Part shown: positions 31,172-39,604 of the stretch, in pieces
How the letters are laid out: each line of letters starts with the position of its first letter
Numbering within the stretch: position 1 is the stretch's first letter
The notes under the pieces: generated by a model
Told to the model about the DNA's origin: nothing
Database searches by the model: none
The model's input: only the letters and a program-made list of their open reading frames with translations
NCBI GenBank assembly: GCA_965153355.1
Contig: OZ231127.1
Span: 32,798,001 to 32,862,000 of the forward strand
Direction: 5' to 3'
Length of the DNA: 64,000 bases
Source of the DNA: Flaccisagitta enflata
Lineage: Eukaryota; Chaetognatha; Sagittoidea; Aphragmophora
Made by a program: the position numbers and the translations under genes

Positions 31172-31654
31172 CGCACATGGTCAGCGGTACCCGATGCCCT
31201 GCTTGGAGTGATTAGCTAAAGAAGTGGAGTGAGAGCAGGGCAGCGGCCCCAAAGGGCCGATGTCCTGTAGGACACAGGGGTGAATTTCCATACGTCCTGA
31301 GAGAGCATATTTGAGGCCTTAGTAGCAATTTTCCATGATATTCAATGGGAATGTTGCATTTTTTTCCATTTCTTGTCAATTTGCCATGTTATTCAATGGG
31401 AATTTTACATTTTTCTTAGTTTTCATCAATTTTCCATGTTATTCAATGGGAAACATGCATTTTTTTGCTTATTTGTAAATTTTCCATGTTATTCAATGGG
31501 AAGTGTGCATTTTGACAATTTCCCATGTTATCCAATGAGAATTTGCAGGATTGGGGGGGGACGTACGTACGGACGGACGTACGGACGTACGGACGGACGT
31601 ATGGAAATTCACCCCTGTGTCCTACAGGACATCGGCCCTTTGGGGCCGCTGCCC
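31172..31654. mobile_element. Modular fold-back element, GCCGATGTCCTGTAGGAC type
   Basis: Lead module GTCAGCGGTACCCGATGCCC then GGGCAGCGGCCCCAAAGGGC and CGATGTCCTGTAGGACACAG, GGGTGAATTTCC. The core repeats ATTTTCCATGTTATTCAATG (five units) plus (GGAC/GTAC)n. The right stem GGAAATTCACCCCTGTGTCC..GGCCGCTGCCC mirrors the left. Confidence 0.85.
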
Positions 31655-31751
31655 AAAAAGGAATTGTGTAGGCCGGAATTAGAAGGGCAATAGCATCATT
31701 CTAATTTCCTTTATTAGGCTCTCTTTGTTGCTTTCCTTCTTCTTTTTTTCT

Positions 31752-31754
31752 CTT

Positions 31755-31805
<51 letters not shown>

Positions 31806-31806
31806 T
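31752..31806. repeat. (TC)n microsatellite
   Basis: About 50 bp of CT. Confidence 0.95.
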
Positions 31807-32381
31807 GGGGCAGTGGTGTTCTGAAGGGGCCGATGACCTATGCTTTCACACAGGAGAAATTTCTCCTCCTCCTCCTTCTTCTCCTCCTGCACGTCCACCC
31901 CCTTGAGGCCGCCAAATCCCAGCCTCAGCTCAAATCCCAGCCTCTAGGCTCAAATCCCAGCCTTGATGCTCAAATCCCAGCGGTGAGGCCTAAATCCCAG
32001 CCTTGGAGCTCAAATTCCAGCCTCGAGGTTTCATAAGGCCAGCCTGAGGCTCACAAATCCCAGTCTCGTAGCTCAAATCCTAGCCAGGAGGCTCAAATCC
32101 CAGCCTGGATGCTCAAATCCCAGCCTCAAGGCTCAAATTGCAGCCTCAAGGCTCAAATCCCAGCCTCAAGGCTCAAATCCCAGCCTCAAGGCTCAAATCC
32201 CAGCCTCAAGGCTCTAATCCCAACCTCAAGGCTCAAATCACAACCTCAAGGTTCAAATCCCAGACTCAAGGGTCAAATACCCGCCTTCAGGCTCAAATCC
32301 CAGCCTTAAGGCTCAAATCCCAGCCTTGAAGCTCCAAACTTGGTAAGCATAGGTCATCGGCCCCTTCGGGGCCACTGCCCC
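31807..32381. mobile_element. Modular fold-back element, GACCTATGCTT type
   Basis: Left stem GGGGCAGTGGTGTTCTGAAG, GGGCCGATGACCTATGCTTT, CACACAGGAGAAATTTCTCC. The core is about twenty units of GCTCAAATCCCAGCCTCAAG. Right stem AAGCATAGGTCATCGGCCCC, TTCGGGGCCACTGCCCC. The Gln/Ser/Leu-rich frames in the core are repeat artefacts. Confidence 0.85.
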
Positions 32382-32467
32382 TCTTACAACCACACATCTA
32401 CATAAAGTCACATGGGGGCAACGGGTACCGCTGACCATCTAACGCTTTTGCGACTATTTCTTTTTTG

Positions 32468-32790
32468 GGCAGCGGCCCCAAAGGGGTAGATGACCTATGC
32501 TTCCACACATATGGGAGATTTTCTCCTCCTCCTTCTTCTCCTTCTTCTTCTTCTCCTTCTCCATCCTCCCCCCCTCAAATCCCAGTCCCGAGGCCCAATT
32601 TCCAGTCTTGAGGCCCAACTCCCAGTCTTGAGGCCAAAATCCCAGCCTCAAGGCCCAAATCCTAGCCTCAAGGCATAAATCCTAGCCTGGAGGCCCAGAT
32701 TTCAGCCATGAAGCCCAAATCTCAGCCTCAAGTTCAAAATCTCAGCTAAGAGGCCCAGATCTCAGCTTTGAGGCCCAAATCTCAGCCTCC
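32468..32790. mobile_element. Modular fold-back element, GACCTATGCTT type, left stem and core
   Basis: GGGCAGCGGCCCCAAAGGGG, TAGATGACCTATGCTTCCAC, CTCCTCC tract, then AGGCCCAAATCTCAGCCTC units. The right stem is missing. A GGCAACGGGTACCGCTGACC lead module lies at 32,415-32,434. Confidence 0.7.
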
Positions 32791-32829
32791 AGAAGCTTAA
32801 AAACGCCGAAAAAGTAACAAGTCTTTCAA

Positions 32830-33122
32830 GGATTGCACATGGTCAGCGGTACCCGATGCCCTGCTTGTAGTGATCAACTGAAGAGGTGGAGTGAGAGCAG
32901 GGCAGCGGCCCCAAAGGGCCAATGTCCTGTAGGACACAGGGGTGAATTTCCTTACATCCTGAGAAGGCATATTTCAGGCCCTTAAGGCAATTTTCCATGA
33001 TATTTAATGGGAGCTATGTATTTTCTACAATTTATTGTCAATTTTCTATGTTATTCAATGGGAATTCCATTTTTTTGTCAATTTTCCATGTTATCCAATT
33101 GCTATTTTGCATTCTTTTTTAT
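32830..33122. mobile_element. Modular fold-back element, GTCCTGTAGGAC type, left half
   Basis: GTCAGCGGTACCCGATGCCC, GGGCAGCGGCCCCAAAGGGC, CAATGTCCTGTAGGACACAG and three ATTTTCCATGTTAT units. It is cut at 33,122 where another palindrome-headed element begins. Confidence 0.7.
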
Positions 33123-33127
33123 TGTCC

Positions 33128-33680
33128 CCGACGAAAAGTTTTCGTCGGTGACTATGAGGTGGACCTGATCGTGTAGTCTGTTGTTTGTCTGTTGTTTAAA
33201 ACCTTCTCATATCTTTTGAACCAGACTTCAGAATTTCATGAAACTTTACCAGTGTTATTTTTATGTCAATGGGAGCTTGTGTACCAATTTTCAGAAAAAT
33301 TCATTAACTTTTACTACCCTTTGCCTATTATTTTTGTAGTAATATTTTACTGGACTTAGGCAATTTACATAGGTAGAGGGTAGTAAAAGTTAATGAATTT
33401 TTTTCTAATTTGGTATACAAGTAGAGGGTAGTAAATAAACAACCCCTGCAAAATTCAAATTAAATCTGAAGTCTGGTTCATGAGATATTATTAATTTATG
33501 TAGTAATATATTGACTTAGGTAATTTTTAAAAAGGGTAGTAGTTAAGTGAATTTTTTTAAAACTTAGTAAACAGGTAAATAATGTCAATTAAACAGCTCC
33601 TGCAATATTCGACTTAAATCTGAAGTCTGGTTTATGAGATATAAACTTATTTATGTAGTAATATATTACTGCTGTGAGAG
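33128..33680 (+). mobile_element. Palindrome-headed element, CGACGAAAA family
   Basis: The head CGACGAAAAGTTTTCGTCG (33,129-33,147, within a slightly longer palindrome) follows TTTTTTATTGTCCC. Downstream are GTGACTATGAGGTGGACC, a GTCTGTTGTTTGTCTGTTG stretch and inverted pairs such as TTCATTAACTTTTACTACCC against GGGTAGTAAAAGTTAATGAA. The right end is undefined; a GTCGGGGACTGTAATTT phrase at 34,292 may be related. Confidence 0.55.
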
Positions 33681-34005
33681 TGGGTGAACTGTTCATTGAG
33701 GAGATTCGCACTTTTCTCATTTCATTTGCGGATGACCATTTATTTGTTCAAAGATTTTGTGTGATGCATTTATTAGTTAAATATTATGCTACATTCACTC
33801 ATGTTGTTGTTCAGCTTTACAGCAATTTCATTATTATGATTTAAATGATAAATAATTACTAATTTAGTTACTTGTAATTCCCAACGCTGAACTACTTATA
33901 GTATTCAGAAGATTTGCTCTGGTCAAAGTTCACCTTCATGGTAAAAAGCTTTGCACAAAGGAAAAAAAAGTCTGCGCGCACACACGCATGCATGTACGCA
34001 CACAT

Positions 34006-34007
<2 letters not shown>

Positions 34008-34063
<56 letters not shown>
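34008..34063. repeat. (CA)n microsatellite
   Basis: About 55 bp of CA. Sequence 33,681-34,007 is AT-rich and unassigned. Confidence 0.95.
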
Positions 34064-34067
<4 letters not shown>

Positions 34068-34148
34068 AGCGCGAGCGCACATGGATACCAAGGTGTGCTT
34101 CTTGGACTTCTTACTGTTTAATAACACAAAGGTCATGACTCTTGGCTA

Positions 34149-34267
34149 GTTTTTTTTTTTTTTTTGGAATTTTTTTTTTTTTTTTTTTTTGAAATTTTTT
34201 TTTTTTTTTTTTTGAATTTTTTGAAATTTTTTTTTTGAAATTTTTTTTTTTTTGAAAATTTTTTTTG
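34149..34267. repeat. Poly-T tract with GAAA interruptions
   Basis: T-runs of 8-24 separated by GAA or GAAA. Confidence 0.95.
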
Positions 34268-34309
34268 TCGTGGAACAGTGTTTACAGTCCAGTCGGGGAC
34301 TGTAATTTT

Positions 34310-34617
34310 GAAGCTTTTTTTTTGTTAATTTTCCATGTTATTCGATGGAAAATGTGCATTTTTCTATTGTTTGTAAATTTTCCATGTTATTCAATGGGAA
34401 GTTTGCAAGTTGTCATTATCCCATGTTATTCAATGGGAAGTTTGCATTTTGTCATTTTCCCATGCTATTCAATGGAAATTTGAGAATTGAGAAGGTTCAG
34501 GGGAAGATATGGACGTACGGATGGGATCGCACGGACGCGCCGGACGTACGCATGACGGACGTAAGGAAATTCACCCTCAGCCTTGATAGACATCGGCCCT
34601 TGAGGCCGCTGCCCAAA
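34310..34617. mobile_element. Modular fold-back element, core and right stem
   Basis: Four ATTTTCCATGTTATTCAATG units, a GGACGTACGGATGGG stretch, then GTAAGGAAATTCACC..GACATCGGCCCTTGAGGCC and GCTGCCC. The left stem is absent. Confidence 0.65.
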
Positions 34618-34627
34618 TGGGATACTG

Positions 34628-34738
34628 ACCGACGGACCGACCGACCAACCGACCGACCGACCGACCGACTGACTGACCGACCGACCCACCAACCGACCGA
34701 CCGATAAAGCAGGATGTAGAGTCGCGTAGTACGCGACT
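34628..34738 (-). mobile_element. AGTCGCG-family element, core and head
   Basis: (CCGA)n core, GATAAAGCAGGATGTAGAGT, then GTCGCGTAGTACGCGACT, a perfect palindrome with a TAGTA-type centre, and AAAA. The right module is missing. Confidence 0.7.
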
Positions 34739-34916
34739 AAAACGAACAAGACCAACACCGGTAATTCTCTTGTGTGCAATCACTGTCATCACTGGCAATC
34801 TTTGTTGTACAATAGACTGAATTGACATAATTGACATGAATCACTCCTGAGGCTAAGAGAAACCTTATAGCATTTTTACACTAAACACTTCCAACAATTT
34901 TTACGCGTTTTTTTTT

Positions 34917-35088
34917 AGTCGCGTGCTACGCGACTCTACACCCCGCTTTGTCGGCCCGTCGGTCGGTCCGTCCGTCCGTCACACTTTACTCTTTTTGGGT
35001 TTTTCTTGCGGTCTTTGGCCTCACTGCTCCTGCCCCAATGATGAAGTGACCTCAAATACAGCCCCTGCCCACCGTGTATCCGGCCTTG
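34917..35088 (+). mobile_element. AGTCGCG-family element, type A
   Basis: A T-run, AGTCGCGTGCTACGCGACT, CTACACCCCGCTTTGTCGG core, TTGGCCTCACTGCTCCTGCC, GTGTATCCGGCCTTG. Complete. Confidence 0.85.
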
Positions 35089-35510
35089 CTGTTTAAACTC
35101 TTACTAGAATTTAGAAAAAGTATGCTCAAATGTGACCAACGGACAGAAAGACAAGGTGACCAATGACCCGGTTGATGAGCCCACAAATATCCGCATATTG
35201 CACAGGAAAAATTTGTTGGTCTCTTGCTATTCGTTTTTGCGGAGTTCTTAACGTATATTCTGAAAGTTACTTATGAATTCACTCTGAATGTTATTTCGGC
35301 GACTGATCAGTTTTTTTTCTTCTCGAGAATCCTCAAACCACCTCCAGCCCCTTGCCCCAGCCCAACCTTTAAATAGTAAAGATTGAGAATAGGGTAATCT
35401 AACGAGTCGAGGACACAATTTACTGTTACTATCTAGCTCAAAAGTATAGACTCAAGCGTTTTGCGCAATATCTGTGCTTAGAATAAAATAGCAGCCCAAA
35501 GGCAGTAAGT
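35089..35510. other. Unassigned sequence
   Basis: No supportable exon or repeat. Confidence 0.4.
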
Positions 35511-36361
35511 GGTCAGCGGTACCCGTGCCCTGCTTGAGTAGGAAGTGATGAAGGTTGAGAGGGAGCAGGGCAGCGGCCCCGAAGGGGACGAAGTCCTGTA
35601 GAACACAGGGGGAATCTGTCCGTCCGTCCATCCGTTTGTCCGTCCGTCCGTCCTGTTTGCCTTCCTTCTGTCCAGGATGCCCTGTTATTCAAATTTTCAT
35701 TGAATATCAAGGAGAACTGACAAAAGGAAGAATATGGACAATGGTACCCTTGCCATTTTTGTATAGTTTGTAGGTTAAGTTGAGGCAGGAGCAGGCCAGG
35801 ATCTGGGTCTCTGAGGCCAGAATCTGGGTCTCAGAGACCAATTTCTTGGTCTCAGAGGCAAGAATTTCAGTTTCTGAGGTCAGGATTTGGTCCTCTGAGG
35901 CTAGGATTTAGGTCTTTTAGACCAGCACCTAGGTCTTGGAGGTCAGAATCTGGGTCCCAAAAGTCAGGATCTGGGTCTCTAAGGCTTGGATGTGGGTTTT
36001 TGGAGCCAGAATCTAAGTTTACGGGGCCAAGAAGATAGAACTCAGACCAGAATTCAGGTTTTCTAGCCAGATAAGGCCCATTTTACCTGGTCTTAGGCCA
36101 TTTTGCCTGGATTTGGCCAATTTTGGGCGGATTTGGACCATTTTGCTCAGATTTGGGCCATACAGTTTGGATTTGGGCCCCAAAGGAGACGAAGCTGAGG
36201 GTGGGGCGGGTACAGTTTGGATTTGGGCCCCAAAGGAGACGAAGCTGAGGGTGGGGCGGGGGGGGGGGACGGACGTACGGACGTACGGACGTACGGACGG
36301 ACGGACGGACAGATTCCCCCTGTGTTCTACAGGACTTCGTCCCCTTCGGGGCCGCTGCCCA
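35511..36361. mobile_element. Modular fold-back element, GACGAAGTCCTGTAGAAC type, complete
   Basis: Lead GTCAGCGGTACCCGTGCCCT, left stem GGGCAGCGGCCCCGAAGGGG, GACGAAGTCCTGTAGAACAC, AGGGGGAATCTGTCCGTCC. The core has GGGTCTCTGAGGCCAGAATC units, then GATTTGGGCC units with a 49-bp direct repeat (36,161-36,258). Right stem GACAGATTCCCCCTGTG, TTCTACAGGACTTCGTCCCC and GGGGCCGCTGCCC. Confidence 0.88.
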
Positions 36362-36429
36362 AAAATGATAGAAAAATTCGTGAGATCCAGAAACTAGATC
36401 AAATTTCTGATTGAAATGCACCAACCGCG

Positions 36430-36810
36430 TTCTTCTAGGTCAAATTGTTTAGAAATGACAGAAAAAACAAGATCATGACTCTTAATCAAAAATGGCAAAA
36501 AAGATTGCAGTTCATTGATAAAAGATGGCTCTTTATTATATTGTGTCATTACAATGAGGCAATGGCAGGTAAAATAGGGTGTCAACCTATTTAGTGGTTG
36601 GCCTGGAAACAACCTTAATCCGAACCTTATTGAATTGCTTTGGTCTTAAATGAAGAAGCTTCAAAACAAAGATAATGCAACGTCAGCTGCAAGGCTGAAA
36701 AAAATTGCTCTAAAACTCTTGAAAAGATCTTGCTAATTTACCTCAAAACTCTCTAAAAAAGCATGCTAGGGCGTATGAAGGTGGTTGTTACTGCCCAAAG
36801 GGCCACATTT
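36430..36810 (+). pseudogene. Tc1/mariner-like transposase relic 2
   Basis: A plus-strand reading with stops and substitutions resembles the C-terminus of Tc1-type transposases: GGAAACAACCTTAATCCGAA (GNNLNPNLIELLW), KKLQNKDNATSAARLKKIAL, then a decayed SMPRRM-like segment and CCAAAGGGCCACAT. Frame is lost by an in-frame TAA directly after the LLWS motif. The termini are not recognised. The same LQ-KD-ATS phrase occurs in the 27,255 copy, so the two are of one lineage. Confidence 0.75.
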
Positions 36811-36987
36811 AGTATTACAATGTATTCCAGAATTATGTAACTTAATATTTATTGAATGAAGCAATCAATGCTTATCTTGCCTCTATACTTTTGAGCTAGA
36901 TAGTATTAATACAAAGACGGTCTCCACCTCGTACCAGCGCCGCGCCAACATCCCCAGATAAGTTTATCTTACATCACCTAAGCCTTT

Positions 36988-37195
36988 ATGCCCAGAACCC
37001 GTTTCTGCTGGCCAGTCGGTAAATTTCAAAAAATGATTCCAATTTTTTCATCAATGATTGCGACTATCGCCGCTGGTGGTGTGATCTTTTTAGATATTTA
37101 TAGTTGCGATATGACTAAAATTAATGCGAGAGCGCCCCGTTTTGAAACAGATGGTTGTTTTGTTTTGTACTTAGGAACTAATAATTGGACTTTTG
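36988..37195 (+). CDS. Candidate exon with one hydrophobic segment, unrecognised
   Basis: The ATG at 36,988 follows TTTATGCCCAG, and the frame is open. It includes the hydrophobic stretch MIPIFSSMIATIAAGGVIFL followed by DIYSCDMTKINARAPRFETD and YLGTNNWTFEG. A donor-like AAG/GTCATT lies near 37,198. Composition is not repeat-derived up to that point; beyond it the frame runs into TCTG/TC microsatellites. The family is unknown; it could be a TM exon of the GPCR gene's neighbour. Low confidence. Confidence 0.3.
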
Positions 37196-37273
37196 AAGGT
37201 CATTTGAAGAGGTGGAGATTACGTTTGTTTCTCTCTGTCCATCTCTGTCTGTGTCCATCAGTTTTAGTCTATC

Positions 37274-37274
<1 letters not shown>

Positions 37275-37330
<56 letters not shown>

Positions 37331-37357
37331 ATCTGTATGACCATTTTGTCTGTAAGT

Positions 37358-37402
<45 letters not shown>
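37275..37402. repeat. (TCTG)n and (TC)n microsatellites
   Basis: Two blocks separated by about 35 bp of unique sequence. Confidence 0.95.
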
Positions 37403-37408
<6 letters not shown>

Positions 37409-37526
37409 TTTCGTGTCACACCAAGCAAACCCGCATGATTTCCCGCACACAAAATCTAAACACTCCAAATAGTGGGAAGGGTCGAAGTGATTTTTTAAAA
37501 GTGACCGGAAATGTATAACTATAACT

Positions 37527-37782
37527 AAGGGCGTGTTTCTAGTGAAGACAAAAACGCGTTCATTCCCGCGTGAACACATAAATATGAATTTTACTGTCCC
37601 ACAAAGGAGTGAGCGAAGTGACTGAGCGAGCCCGTGAATGAAGCGAGTGAGCCAAGCGAGTGCAGCAAAGTGGAGCGCTGCGAAGCGAGTGAGCGGAGTG
37701 AGCAGTGTGAGCGAACGACCGTAGCGAGCGACCGAGTGGCCCATTCAAAACGCGATTGTCTCAGACTTGAAACGCCCCCTTA
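37527..37782. mobile_element. Short inverted-repeat element with AGCGAGTGAGCG core
   Basis: Left AAGGGCGTGTTTCTAGTGAA and AAAACGCGTT; right AAAACGCGATTGTCTCAGAC and GAAACGCCCCCTT, an imperfect inverted pair. The core (37,605-37,738) is a G-rich array of GAGCGAAGTGA and GCGAGTGAGC units unlike anything else in the window. No TSD could be assigned. Confidence 0.6.
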
Positions 37783-37905
37783 TTGACAAAAGAAGAAATG
37801 TCGGACGAGAAAGCAGAAGAGAAATAAACCTGACAAGAACCTCACAAGAAGATAAAGAAATGGAGTGAATATCGTGATTTGTATTTCTTTTCTCTATTCA
37901 TTTTT

Positions 37906-38421
37906 AGTCGCGTGCACGCGACTCTACAGCCTGCTTTGTCCGTCCGTCCGTCCGTCCGTCCGTCCGTCGGTCACATTTTACTTTTTTTATTCGTTTTGTT
38001 ACTACTAACTCAATAAGGCCATTTTTAGTCAAATAAGAACAATTTATGTCATTTTTGGTCAATATAAGTCAATTTCAGTCATTTCAGACATTTTATTTAT
38101 TTCAGTTATTTGAGTGATTTTAGGTCAATTAAAGTCAATTTAAATCAGTTAAAGTTAATTCAAGTCATTCTTGGTCAATTCAAGTCATCAAAAGTCATTT
38201 TGTGTCAATTTAAGTCAATTTAAGTCATTTTAGTCACTTAAGTCATTTTAGTATTTAGGTCAGTTTCCATCAATTTAGTTATTCTAAGTTATTTTAAGTC
38301 ATTTTTAATCATTTTAAGTTATCTTAAGTCAATAAACTTCAATGGAAGTCATTTTAGATATGTGGTTATATAATCAGGTAATTATGTAAGTCTCGCACGC
38401 GACTTATAAGTGTTGGCCTTG
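37906..38421 (+). mobile_element. AGTCGCG-family element, type B
   Basis: Perfect head AGTCGCGTGCACGCGACT, (CCGT)n core, AAGTCATTTT/AAGTCAATTT minisatellite, tail AAGTCTCGCACGCGACTTAT, TGTTGGCCTTG. Complete. Confidence 0.92.
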
Positions 38422-38636
38422 TTCCCAATTCCTCTGGATCCGGATTGAAGACCGGTGTTTCCCCGAAGGGCAGGATCACATTTGAAGACTTGTAACAAAA
38501 ATGAACAAGTGAAGTGATTACTTTCTTAACGGAACTTAACGGAAATCATCATTAATTCATTCTTTTTCCGCGTGAAAAACAAGTCCAACTTAGAAGGCAC
38601 AATGGGTAAGCAAAATAGTCGCAAAAGCGTTAGATG

Positions 38637-38992
38637 GTCAGCGGTACCCGTTGTCCCCGCGTTAGTGTATGTGAGTGTGATGGTGAAAGGGGCAGCGGCC
38701 CTGAAGGGGCCGATGACCTATGCTTAGTAAGTTTTGAAGCTTGAGGCTGGAATTTGAGCCTTGCTGCAAGGATTTGAGCCCCAAGGTTGGTATTTGAGTG
38801 GTGAGGCTGGAATTTGAGCCTCCAGGCTGGGCTTTGAGCCTCAAGGCTGGTATTTGAGCCTCAAGGCTGAGGTTTGAGCCTCAGGGCTGGTATTTGAGCC
38901 TCAAGGCTGAGGAGAAGGAGAAGAAGGAGAAGAAGGAGAAATTTCCCCTATGTGTGTAAGCATAGGTCATCGGCCCCTTCGAGGGCGCTGCC
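38637..38992. mobile_element. Modular fold-back element, GACCTATGCTT type, complete
   Basis: Lead GTCAGCGGTACCCGTTGTCC, stem GGGGCAGCGGCCCTGAAGGG, CCGATGACCTATGCTTAGTA. The core has eight TTTGAGCCTCAAGGCTGG units and AGAAGGAGAAG. Right stem AAGCATAGGTCATCGGCCCC, TTCGAGGGCGCTGCC. Confidence 0.85.
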
Positions 38993-39527
38993 AACAAAGG
39001 GGTGGGCCGTAAAGCAAAGGCCCAATCATTCATTTGGGCAAAAAAGTCAGGCCTGTTTATAATTGAGTTAGGAGATGGGGAAGATAAACAAAAAAAAATT
39101 TGGGGAAGATATAACTTTTTACAGTACCAAATTTGGGGAAAATCAAAGGTAAGGGGGAAAAAACCAAAAGCGACTTAATTTTATACTCCCCTGAAAAAAA
39201 TGGTAAAGAAACTGCCCAAAAACACCACTACTAACAATACCATACTATTGATAGTAACAACAACAACAAAATCAGCGGCAACGGCAACAACAAGAACAAC
39301 ATCAACAACAACATGATGATGATGGCGGCCAAGACGCGTGATGGTCAACATGACGCCAATGATGATGTTTACGATGATAACAGCAAAAATAATCACGAGG
39401 ACACTGAGATAAAAACTTTTAAGTACAGGAAACTATGAAACGAACTTACACGGAGATGAGCGGACTGCGGATGGAGGTGATGACAATGACAACGGTGCAG
39501 ACAACAACAACAACCCCATCAACAACT

Positions 39528-39535
<8 letters not shown>
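38993..39535. other. Unassigned, with a partial C-run family element
   Basis: 39,060-39,190 has TTTGGGGAAGATATAAC and AAAATCAAAGGTAAGGGGG like one end of the 20,889 family. 39,230-39,330 is CAA/AAC-rich. Confidence 0.45.

Positions 39536-39603
<68 letters not shown>
39536..39603. repeat. (AAC)n microsatellite
   Basis: Directly precedes the candidate start codon of the GPCR. Confidence 0.95.
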
Positions 39604-39604
39604 A

